The position numbers and the translations under genes are program-made. 64,000 nt of DNA from Lunularia cruciata (lineage: Eukaryota; Streptophyta; Marchantiopsida; Lunulariales; Lunulariaceae). The DNA lies in assembly GCA_948567375.1 (NCBI GenBank), contig OX419757.1, positions 74,779,836-74,843,835 on the forward strand. The letters run 5' to 3'. The notes under the pieces were generated by a model. It worked only from the letters and a program-made list of their open reading frames with translations, searched no databases and had not been told where the DNA came from. Position 1 is the stretch's first letter. Each line of letters begins with the position of its first letter. Below, in pieces: positions 1 through 12,200 of this stretch.

Positions 1-1627
1 ATAAATCAATAATTAGTTGTGGAGGCTTCTAAGATATGCTAAAAGAAAAATATGGTAAGAAAAGAGTGAAAGAAACTAGAGCATAATATCTTTTTATTTG
101 ATTAATATGGTCATTTAGGAAAAATAAATAAATAAATAAAATTCTAGTTTCCTGATTTATATGATACAAACATTCTTGATGGATGGCTTATCAAATCCTA
201 GACTAGATTTATAACAAAAATTTAATTTAATTATAATTAATTCATCGTATATCATTATGAATAATATACAAATATTGATCATCTACACATAATTATTGAT
301 TTGCTAATAGGCTTTCCATCTTATATCTTGGTCAAATAAAATGATCATCTGACATTTAACTTTTTACCTTTGATTTATAAGATACTGTAGCATTTAATAA
401 ATTTGGATTAACTAGAAGAATTTTAGGTTAATTATTTAAATATTTCTAATTTAAAACTTAAAAATAGCATAGTATATTACATTCTATTACATTACAATAT
501 CTTCTACCTTGGAACGTAGCTTTTTCAATTTTGATACAGGACATATAAATTTTATTTTGGTATAGAAGATACAAAGTTCAAGGATGTTCTTACATTAATT
601 TTATCATTTTATTTTTTATATGAGTGGTAAGAGTTTAGGACTTGGGATCATTGGACTTTGGACAAATCAAATAGTTAGGTTTGTATTTAAAACTTAAGGA
701 TGGTCAATACTATTTTTTGCTGTCAATCCAAATGCATATTATCCTTCAAATTCTGGTAAGACTAACCATTGATTTAGGATAAAGACATCTTCTCTGCGCT
801 TAACTATTCTTAGTTGACTCAAAAGTAGCATGAACAAGCCTAACTCTAGCTTTTTTACTCTCAACCATGTTAGTTCAAGAAAAAAATAATTTTATTTCAG
901 TAATAATAAAAATCAAATTTTTAATTAAAAAATATATGGTTCAACTTAGCTATTATTTATATCAAATCTACAAAAAGATATTTGAATAATCCTCGTGATA
1001 GGACCTTATCTTCAACAAAACTATCCACACATTTTAATAGCTTGCATCGTCATCTGAAAAGTTAACCCCATTTAAGATCTTGATTGAGTATGAATTGTTC
1101 TTTCTTTCATACATATTAATGTTTTGTGTGTGTATATATCTATATATAGATCTATCTATATGTATACACACCTGAAATTAAAAGTAATCAAATTTCAGTA
1201 TGCTAACCTGTTTATCAAATGAAAATAAATCAAAATCTTGATCTTTAACTAGCTTATGATTGTGGTGAGAATTAACTATACGTCATAACCACTTACCTAG
1301 TTAGAATATGATTCAATAAAAAACAAATTCAGTCAATAATAAATAACACTTTGAAATTATAGTTTAGAAATAATACAAAACAAGCAGATAAAGGTGCAAA
1401 AGGACAGAATATTATTTGATAAATCATATAGATCACCATTTTGACGAAACATATCCATACTTAGGCTAAAAAACTATTAAAAACTAATATAATAGCTTAT
1501 CGGCATATTAATCACAAATAACCATAGTTGAAACTCAAGGAATTTATCGAGAAGTTTTTAAGAATCATTACACTTGACGATGATATGAATCTAGAGGAAA
1601 ACATTACAATGTGTAGGTCATAGTTCA
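1..1627. other. AT-rich non-coding DNA
   Basis: No reading frame of useful length and no recognisable gene is seen on either strand. The segment is strongly AT-rich, with A/T runs and a TA/TATC-rich palindromic stretch around 1130-1170. Base composition changes near 1.8 kb, where the more balanced DNA leading to the SR gene starts. Confidence 0.6.
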
Positions 1628-1699
1628 CTTCTTCTAATGGCATGTAATAACATGGTGTTCTACGTGGTCGCCTTTCTCTTCTTCTAATGGTACGTAATA
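1628..1699 (+). mobile_element. Severely 5'-truncated copy of the ~100-bp retroposon, with target-site duplications
   Basis: A 28-bp core at 1650-1677 contains TTCTACGTGGTCGCCTTT, the 3' terminus of the retroposon family found at 26.9, 27.8 and 32.0 kb. It is bracketed by direct repeats at 1628-1649 and 1678-1699 (20 of 22 bases match, starting CTTCTTCTAATGG). Long target duplications around only the 3' tip are what target-primed reverse transcription leaves after early termination. This copy therefore helps fix the sense strand and the 3' end of the family. Confidence 0.6.
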
Positions 1700-3201
1700 C
1701 CGAGGCTTGTGATCCTCATTCGTTCTTCCCCGAATAAGATGCACTTAACCATGTCTCTTGGAGAATCGCCTAAATAATGTGAATTGAGGCGCCCATAGTC
1801 CATTAAGATGGGGAGTGGCACCATGCGTGCGTAACATGGAGAACAGAAAGCCCTCCTGCGCTCTTGTCGTGAGCGTACTAGCTAGGGTTCCCGACTTGCC
1901 TACGTTTTAATGCCAGGATGTGTCCGCGAACGGGCAAACCGTAACCTCATCTCGCCGAGTCGTAGAGAGTCTTGGCCAGTTCGTATCGTCGAACAGATGC
2001 TCGTTGTCTGCAATTGCTGGTAGTTATCACGAGCTGGTGTACCTGTCCTACTACTATTGTGACTGTTGTGGCACTGTCGATTACTACGCTTTGAGGAGTA
2101 GAAGTCAGATTTGCGGAGGAGTCTCCACGGTCGAGTCGGAAATTTGCGTGAACGATACAAAAGCCTGTGTTGAAATTGAGACTTTGTCCTACCAGATGCT
2201 TCGAGCTTTCAATGTCTGTTCCCTCTTCCTAGATTGTCTAAGTTCCTAATCGCACGCTCTTGCTACTGCACATTCTGTGCTAGGTGCACTCTTGGTTACG
2301 AAGAGTCTGTATTACTGTCTTGTACGTTTTTTCACACCGTAGTAATTTTAATTTTAAATTTTTTCCTTTTTGGTGTTCTTTTTACCCTCGTTTTGCCATA
2401 GCCTGAATTTTAGTGTATGCTCTTGCAACACCCTGCGCAGTCTGTAGAAGTTCGTTCACATAACACTTGTGTTTAAAACCGTAACAGTCTCCTCTTGGGA
2501 AAGTGCCACGGACGCTCGTCAGTGTGTCCTCTTCCTGTTCAGATATATGTTGAAAAGACCGTGATGGTTTCCTCGCTGATGTGCAGCGTCGAGCTCGAGG
2601 CCCGCTTCTGCGTCGATATTGCCCTGATTTGGTTTGAGGTAGTCAAGGTAAAACGAGCTGGTGTTTCTTTGCACTCTTGTCGTTACATTATCTGTGATTG
2701 AGGTAGATTGTGGCGCTTGGACAAGCTGGAGGCTAGCTGGATCAAGTCATAGGCAAGGGAGGGATAGTGAGATGTGCCATTTCTGGAAGTGCTCCTGAAT
2801 GAGAGATAAGGTCTCGAGCAATGAACGAACAAGATGAGGGAGGGAGCACGTACATGCGTAAAGTGATGCTGAAACTGGGGATTCAGTGGGATTTTGTCCT
2901 GAGTCTTTTGCACTTATCTGAGGAGCTTCCTGGAGCTAAAGGAGGGAGCGATGGAGCTTGCTTCGCTGGGAGCGAAGATGTCGTTCTTGGTTTGCCTCGT
3001 AGCTTTCCTGCTCAGCCTCAAATGAATGGAGCCCTCTCCGCTGATTTATCGTGGATTCCTTTATCTTACTAGTTTGAACGCAAGCAGATTTTATCTTATA
3101 GAACCTTTTTGCTGTTACAGCTTCCAATTTTATCCAGCAATTTACCTCGTCTTATCGGCAGAAGCCTTTGCTAGTGGACAAGAGCTGCCCCAGTGGAAGC
3201 A
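1700..3201 (+). promoter_or_regulatory. Upstream and 5'-leader region of the SR splicing-factor gene
   Basis: This non-coding stretch leads directly into the SR start codon. It is less AT-rich than the DNA before it. Short open frames on both strands (for example 1920-2249 and 2821-3072) have no recognisable domain and are not called. A pyrimidine tract followed by CAG near 3105-3120 (TTGCTGTTACAG) could be the 3' end of a 5'-UTR intron, which is common in plant SR genes, but no matching donor can be proven. No convincing TATA box was found. Confidence 0.4.
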
Positions 3202-6200
3202 ATGAGCAGCCGCGCCAGCCGCACCATATATGTTGGAAACTTGCCAGGCGATGTGCGTGAGCGCGAAATTGAGGATCTCTTTTACAAGGTCTGTTTTGTC
3301 GCTATTTGTGCTCCACTGGTTTGTGTATGTTGAATTACAAGTCGCATTGTAATGTAGTTCGAGTTTAGGGCCTGAGGGCTGTGTACGTACACGCATGAGT
3401 TGAGTTAAGGATTCTGGAGTCGTCGCAGGGTACCCCAGCCCTCTCCTCTACTTTAGTTTCTCCTTGCATGCATTGGTGTTGTCGAAGGTTCTTACTTCCA
3501 GACGATACAGTTAGCGTAACCTTGAACTATCGCTCAGATGTTTCCTTTCAGAAACTGTTGAACTACCTGACTGGGTTTCCTCCTTACTGTTTCTCTTTGG
3601 GGAGTTTTTAACAATTTCATGTCATTTTGTACGCACGCCGTCAACTCTATCCGCAAGTATCTAGTTCCGTCTCCTGAAAATTAGAGTACTTGGCTTGAGA
3701 TGATTTCTATTTGACCTAAATCGCTGATGTACGTGAGGGCTTTGGCACTTTATTCTATACAGTATGGTCGGATTGTTGACATTGATCTGAAGCTTCCTCC
3801 TCGACCTCCTGGATATTGCTTTATAGAGGTTTGATTTCTCAACTTTCTTCGTTTTATTTCGGTTGCCTGAGCATGCCTCTTCTTGGCGCACAACTACCAA
3901 TGACACGTTTAAAATTCTAAGGATTCCAGATCACCCGTTCCATGAACGGGTTCTGTTCCGATTAGTCCTATAAAATGTATAAAATTTTCGCATGAATATC
4001 TGCAATTGTTAGGTTTAAGCTATCGTACGCCGTGGGATGGTCTTCCCTTATTTTTATTTGTCGTAGTAGGAATGAGCAGAATTTGAGACACCTCTAAAAT
4101 CATTCATACTCATATCATGCAGTTTGAGGATGCTCGAGATGCTGAAGATGCAATCAGGGGTCGAGATGGTTATAACTTTGATGGCAACAGATTGCGGGTA
4201 GGTGGTCTTCCTGTTGGAGACCATCGTGAGGTCTCCACACCTACACCAGTTTATCGGCGTGAATTGCGTTGCATTAGTCCACAGTACAGCCTGCTTTACA
4301 TACCATGTGTCTCATTCCCCTCTAAACATTGCTATCTCCAGGTCGAACTTGCTCACGGTGGGAGGGGTCCTCCTTCATCTGTTGACCGCTACAATAGCTA
4401 TACCGGTTCCGGTGGAGGCGCCAGTAGAGGGGTCGATGGAGGTCGCACGGGGGGTGTTTCTAGGCGTTCTGAGTACAGAGGTGAGTGGCCCTTGAAGATC
4501 GTAATAAGTTAATAAGTTATTGTAGGAAGAGGGCATTTGTCGTTCTCTATGAGTTCCTTAAATTTCTTCGTATATGTTGACCTAAAACTCCTGTGTCCAC
4601 ATGTTTCTGTACTGTTGACAACCAATTCTCCTGTCTCTACAATTTTGTCTTTAATCTTGGTTCCCTCTCAGTTCGTCTAAATGTCGTCCCTCTCAGTTCG
4701 ACTATACATTACCTGTCCCATCCCCCCTTGCCCTCGGTTCGGTCCTAATTCAGTTTGGATGCCCCGTTCTGCAAACAGCTTCTGCTCCCATTTACTCCTA
4801 TAAGTTGTCCCTGAAGCAAATGTCCAGTGGTTCATATATACATTACCTGCCTGCGTCCATGCGTGTTGTTCCTCTCCCGTTTCCTGAGTAGGTCTCATAT
4901 CTTTACCTGTTTTTGAACAATACATGTCCAGTCATGTCTTCAGGGTTGCTTGTATGTCAGTTTCTTGTCTGTTCGATAAGTTGTCAAGCTTTGGTGCCAG
5001 GTAACTGACAACGAAGACCATCGACTTAATTGCTGGCCTTTAGACATGTTTTGGTTCTGGTTCTCTTCATTCCTGGCTTTTTGGCGATAAAACTCCTTCT
5101 GCTTCCCTCAGTTTGTTTAGTGTCTCAGGAGTCAAGCGTCCATAGCGCTTGCTGTGATATACTCTATCCAGTCCTTTGACGCTTGGCTCCTTCTCAGCCT
5201 ATGGACCATCCACTCTCTTCCCCTTCGCTCCGACTCACATTTGTTGTTTTGCTTCATGGTTCCTATACATGTTTTCTGTCCAGTCTGCCAATTTCAGTTC
5301 TCTTGATTGGTTTAGTTTTGACTCCTGGGTCTTCAATTACAGCTTGTCTATTTCGCTACATGCTTTACTTAGCGCTGATCGATTACATGATGTATATCTG
5401 TTCTCTACTGCTGTTGATCAGGATGTAGTGATATTTCGTTTGTGCTTAACCTCGCATTTAATCTGTTAAATTCTTTACCTTCGTTCGGGTTTCATTTCTC
5501 ATCTCGATTTGCACACATTTTTGTTTACATTTCATATGCACACCATTTGCACGTAATGAGTTCTGGATCCCCTTTTCGAAGAACGGCTTCTGCTCTCATG
5601 TCTGAATAATATGTATCTTATCTTATTTATCTTCTCTGATGCTTCGCTCCTTCTCAGCCTCGAGACCATCCACTTTCTTCCCACTTCGCTCCAACTCACA
5701 TTTGTTGATCTGTTTCATGGTTCCTATACAGGGTTTCTGTCCAGTCTGCCAATTTTCAGTTCTCTTCATTAGTTTAGTTTGGGCTCGTTGGCCTTCGTTT
5801 AATCTTGTCTATTTCGCTACATGCTTTGCTTGGCGCTGATTGATTACATGATGAATATCGGTTTCTCTGCTGTTGTTGATTAGGATATTGCGATATTTCG
5901 TTTGTGCTTAACCTTGCATTTAATCTATTAGATTCTTTACCTCCTTTAGGGTTTCATTTCTCATCTCGATTTGCACTTATCATGTTTACATTTCATCCGC
6001 ACTCCATTGGCACGCAACGAGTTCTGGATCCTCCGTTCTTCGAACGACTTTTGCTCTCATGTCCGAATATATTTATCTTACAACGGGTTCTGTATGTTGT
6101 CGAGCAATATATACTCATCTTACATGTGCTTTTGCATTTGCAGTTATTGTGACTGGCTTGCCATCTTCGGCATCCTGGCAGGACCTTAAGGTTGGCTATT

Positions 6201-9200
6201 TTGCTCCTCTCCTCGCTTCATTAATTGTTTTTAAGCTTATTTCTGAGAGTGTTACGGTTTTTTCACGGGCTTAGCTCATGTTTTTAATCCAGAACTTTAT
6301 AATATGGAGTCTTCAATATTTGACGCCTTTTCCAGGATCACATGCGACGAGCTGGAGATGTCTGCTTTGCTCAGGTCTTTCGCGACGGGAACGGTAAGTC
6401 ATGATATTACAACCTTCAGCTTATGATTTTCGAAAGGATATATCTCGGGAAGAATATGCGGTCGATCATCATCTGGTCCGTGCCGTGCAAATCTCAGTGC
6501 TGATGCACTAGGTCTTTTTATTATTGCACACACTGCATTGACATTCTAGTCCATACATTAATAATCATTCTCATATGGATTGAGAAAATTTAGTGTCAAA
6601 TTTGCCTTTCTTTTCCACAGATGGTGGAATTGTATAATGCGTTTACCTGTGCTATGATAATTGCACTCGGTTACTCTTTTCGTTTGTCTTCAAGTAGACT
6701 CGCAGTTCCTTGACCTTACTTCCATCAGTACCACCCACCGCCTGTGGTTGTTGGTTTTCAGTTCTGACTACTAGTTAGTAGTTGGTCCGACCATTGATGT
6801 TTAAGTTCCCATATCTTTTATCGATGAGTAAGTACTAATGGATGAGCACCGTTTGGTTAGCCACGTCTACTTGCTTTATGGTTCAAATATTGGGTCTCCT
6901 TTTTCTCCTCATCGCTGTCCTCCTGCAATTATTCTGCTGTGCTATGCTAGATCAGCATCTTGCATGTCTAAGGTCACACCGATGTTCCGAGATAGTTCCG
7001 AGATATATCGAGTGAAATGCCAGGAGATTCTCCGACTTGATGGTTTATAACCGTCACTTCACTTGGTCGCAATCTTACAATGGGCATCGGTAAGAACATA
7101 GATCCTCTGTGCAAGTCAGAGCCCATGTTTGTGTTCATCACGCCTAACCTCTGTGTCTTTATCCTGGTACTTGGTGTATGTTACAGGGACGATGGGCATC
7201 GTGGATTTCACCAACTATGACGATATGAAATATGCCGTACGTGGGGTTTTCTGCAGATCTAACCAGAGCTTTCATTGTTGGTTCATTTATATCAATGCAG
7301 TAATGAATACCGAGTTTTCGTGACTGGATTTGCCTTCCACTACTACTACTATATATATATTTAAATATACTGCTCTCACGTCTGAATATATACTGCCCAT
7401 AGCACTCTCCTTCTCCTTTGCTTTTTACTCATCTGGGTTCTAGGTCTTGCTTAGCTCATAGTGCGTTCCTTCGATAGTCCACCTCTTCATGCCTGTTCGT
7501 TCTGCCTTGTTCTCTGCTCTCTGCTTCATTTTCTGCTCTCTACCTCTCAGCTTCCGACTCTTCCAACTGGCTCATTCCTTTGCTTTCTTACTATCTCCTC
7601 CTGGTTTCTCTGTGCTTCGCTCTATTTCACTGCTCACCCTGATAGACTTTGTCCTTGCAGGTGTTTTTCGAGGGATGTCTCACATCACTCACATTCTCCT
7701 GCGTTTTGATCTTTTTCTTCTTTCCCTTGTTCACAATTTCGTTCATGCCTACATTATGCATTCGTCCGATTTCGGCTCTTTTAAGACTTTAAGCTCCAGT
7801 TGCTCATTTCGGTAGCCTTCCATTTCTGCAAACTTCCCCTGACGGTTCGTTGTTTCACTTAGCACTGCTGATAGCTAGCTGTTTTACTGCTGATAGCGGC
7901 GCTGTTGGAAGCACCCGAGTTTGCCTTGGCACTCATGAGTTTTCGAGCAGAAACTCGGGACGAGGAGTACTGACAATTGTTCAGCTACTTCGACACTGCG
8001 TGAGGCACTGATGAAGTCGTTGGTGTTATCGTGGAGGTTTACTATGGCCGCCTTCTGCTTCCTTCAGTTGTTTAGCGAATCCGGACTCCAGTGTCCATAG
8101 CACTGGGAGTGATATACTTTATCCTGTCCTCTTACGCTTCGCTATAGTTACACTCTTACATTTCTACCCATTTCTGCTGCAATAATCGCGAAATGCTTGC
8201 TACTATCAAGCTCTCTTACATCCAGCTCTCTAACCCACGCTCGCGTTGGCCTTGCTGCTCTCGATTTCAACGTTGGCGTTGCTGCTCGCGATTTCACGTT
8301 CGTTATTGTCCATTAGCAGTTCTGTGTTCTCAATTTCTTGCACTTATGCCTTTGCTACAGGTTACTTTTTTACACCTATACTTTTGCTGCAGGTTATTTT
8401 CGATGCATTTTGTACTAAAGCTTTCATACTACACTAGCACTGTCATTCATGTAAATGTTGTTTATCGAATATGTGCACTTGTGCACTTCATGAGTTCTGG
8501 ATAACCCGTTCCCGAATGGCTTCTGCTCTCATTTACCAATATACTGCCCATAGCGCTTGTTGTGATATACATGATATCCTGTCCTTTTTTGCTTCGCTCT
8601 CGTTACCCTGTTACACTTCGACTGGTTTCTGCAGCCACACCATCCTATAGCTCTCGCATTGTTCCACTCCTCTATTCCCCAGCTAATTCCCTCCCTATTA
8701 TTTTTCCTTTGCTCTTTGCCTGATTCATGGGACCTCTTGTGTATACAGTGTTCCTATCCTACTCCGGTTCACGTTTCTTATTTTTATCGTTCCCGCACTG
8801 CTTACTGGCAGTCTTTTACATAGCGTTGCCTATTTCTCGCAGTCGTTTGCCTAGAGTTCTCCATTTCAAGGTGGTTTACTAGTCTGTTAGCCATATGTTA
8901 TTCTCAATTTGTTTCAATTATGCCTTTGCTTCAAGTTACATTCGATGCATTCTACCTTATGGATTTCACGGTACTCTAGCATTGTGATTCATGTACATAT
9001 TGGTTATCGTTCATTTGCACTTCATGAGTTCTGGATAACCCATTCCCAGAAAGGCTTCTGCTCTCGTATACCAATATACTGCTCGTGAGTTTTCAAGCAG
9101 AAACTCGGAACCAGGGGTACTGACACTTGCTCAGTTACTTCAACACTGCTTGAGGCACTGACGAAGTTGCATGTGTTTTAGTGGAGGTTTACTATGGCCG

Positions 9201-12200
9201 CCTTCCGCTTCCATCAGTTCGTTTAGTGTCTCAGGACTCAAGCGTCCATAGCACTTGCTGTGATATACTCTATCCAGTCCTTTGACGCTTTGCTCTATAT
9301 CCAGCCTAGAGACCATCCACTCTCTTCCCCTTTGCTCCAACTCACATTGGTTGTTTTGCTTCACGTTTTCTGTCCAGTCCGCCAATTTCAGTTCTCTTGA
9401 TTGGTTTAGCTTTGACTCGTGGGTCTTCAATTACAGCTTGTCTATTTCGCTACATACTTCACTTAGCGCTGATCGATCACATGATGTATGTATGTTCTCT
9501 ACTGCTGTTGATCAGGATATAGTTGATATTTCGTTTGTGCTTAACCTCTCATTTAATCTGTTAGATTCTTTACCTTCTTTAGGGTTTCATTTTTCATCTC
9601 GATTTGCACATATCATGTTTATATTTCATATGCACACCATTTGCACATACTGAGTTCTGGATCCCGCGGTCTTTGAACGGCTTCTGCTCTCATGTCTGTA
9701 TATATGTACATACAGCTGGTTTTAAGTTCTCATCATTTTATGAGCTTCTGGTTCCTTCCGGATGAGTTAATAGTTATCGTCACCTCTGAATCGGAATCTT
9801 TTGTCCTCTCGCTCTCAGACTTCTGGTCACCAATGGCAGGATCACAATTGAATCCATATCTTTTCCAAGCGCAGCTATATAGAAATGTTGTACTGAATCT
9901 CACAGAATGTATAGATGTAATTAAATCCTTGTTTTGTACAACGAGTTCTTTATTCCATTACGTTTGTAATTAACGTCAATATCTGGTCAGGTGGGTGTGA
10001 AAGCTAATTCCGATAACGGGTTTTACTTTTCATTACTCAATGTGGTTTATGCCCGTATGCCTGTTGAGTCCGAAATCTAGAAAGGAGTTACATCATATAC
10101 ATGAATATAAACATTCAAGAGCACGTCTTATTAACTGCAGGGTGATTCTTGATGTTCTTAAAAGTAATATTTTTCAGTTTACCTTCTGTGTCTCTGCAGA
10201 TCCGCAAGTTGGATGACTCGGAGTTTCGGAATCCATTTTCTCGCTCCTTTATCCGTGTATGTTCACTATGCCAAGATGCCCTGCTTGACCAAAATGTCCT
10301 CAAGTGTGCTTATTATTCTTGTAGTTGCATTACAAAAATACTGAAATCACTAGGAGAAGTATTGGACCACTAACTGAGACGATTGTGTGCTTTACTCAAC
10401 TGGATTGTCTTGTCCTGCTTTTGAAGATGTCTAACTTAAAGCATGTCGATTGTGTTAACTGTGCCACCAATTTCGGAATCAGCGAAACCTCTGTTGCTGT
10501 ATGAGTAGCGTGTTTTCTGCTCCTATTCGCATTTGTTTTCCCGACCTAATTTGTGTCAGATAAGATGCGATGGTTGCTGAAAAATTTGACAGTATTAGTT
10601 CTTTGGAACTCGACAAAGATCGAGTATGTTCCCGGATCTGAATATATGGTGCTATTCAGGTGAAAGAGGACAAAGGTTACGGATCCAGGAGGACTGCATC
10701 TCGTAGTGCAAGTCGGAGTCGGAGCCGGAGGTAAATTGGTTTTGAAGGTCGCTTTTAGAATTTGTAGATCTATGATAATGTGGTCAGTGTCCAGAGTGAC
10801 GTGTTGCTAGAACAGAGAAATATAGAAGAGGTTTGTAGTGGTTAAGTGGGCGTTTCCACGGCCTCTAATGCCAAGTATCCTTGAGTGCTCGTCGACTTCA
10901 TGGTACTTCTTCCGTTGACTTTCTTCTTAAGATGAAATACGGACCACGTATGACCCGCAAATCAAATTCCTTGCTTCAGAGGAAAGATCTTATGGCAGAA
11001 CTGCTCTGTGGAACGTTAAGAGTTGGGCCTAACGGAACTGGAACTCATTTGAAAACATGCACCTGTCCAGTCCGTCATGTGGGTATGAAACTGAGTTCGC
11101 ATGATGAGTTTTGCATACCATTACACACTTTGTACCTGTCCTATGAAAGGTGTGGAACCGGGTTGTCTACAACAGGTTCTGTATTTCGTCACGCAATTTG
11201 CACTTGTCCTCTGACGCACTCATCACACGTTCATGCTTGCATTTCATATGCAGTTCATGTGCACGTTCTCGGTTCCATACTTAGTGGGTTCTGGATCCCC
11301 CACCCGTTCTTGGAACGGCTTCTGCTCCGATTTCTCAAATATGTACCTGTCCTCTGACGCATCGCTCTAACCCAGCCAAGAGACCATCCACTCCTTTCCC
11401 ACTTCGCTCCACTCCACCCATCCTCCACTAAAGATATGTTTCTCGTACTCCCTCTATGTTTCTCCTTTTCTTCCCTGCTTGGACTTTCCTACTCGCTCGA
11501 TGACCCTCCTCTGCTTTCGACGACAGATTCTTAATCTCTTACTGTTGTCTCTTTCTTCTTCTTACAACGGGTTCTGTATTTCATTACGCATTTTCCTGTC
11601 TAAATTTTTTTTTACTACGTTACTCTCAAAAAGAGTGTTATTCCGGTCAGGAGTGGGTTTGTAACGCGGTTGTTTACAGTGGGTTCTGTATTCCAGTACT
11701 CAAATATTTTTTCTGGTGCTGTGGTCTTAAAGAAGCAAACAGGTTTAATTTCATTTACATTCTTGACGTTCTTACCATTTTCACACTAATGCTTGAACAT
11801 GAAATTTGCAGCCCTGGACGTGCTCGAAGTGTTAGTAAGTCTCCGCAAAGTCGATCACCAACTCGTTCGCCATCGCACTCACGGTTAGTTTCTTGGCGTC
11901 CTGAACTCCTTCTGCACCTACCCTTTCTTGCATCTATCCAATACACAATTTACTTTCGCTGCACTTGAGGCAATCTATTACTTCCAGCGTGCACGGTAGT
12001 GATTCACCTCAATGTACGTGTGTTGACGAGTATCAACTCAGGTAGTCCTGAACTACATATCTACATATTTACCTAGGAAAGTCGTCTGATACAGCGATAA
12101 CAAGTTCACTACTGTGGACATGGACTAAGTCGCCTTTGACTTGATATAATACCTTTTCACCTCAAAAGATGGAAATTTCAAGAATTCTCACTACCTTCTA

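Noticed and set aside
1130-1170. TATA/TATC palindrome as a possible origin or regulatory site
   Set aside because: Simple AT-rich sequence of a kind common throughout this region, with no associated gene.
10881-11357. 158-residue open frame on +
   Set aside because: It lies wholly inside SR intron 9, has no domain and is partly intronic repeat.
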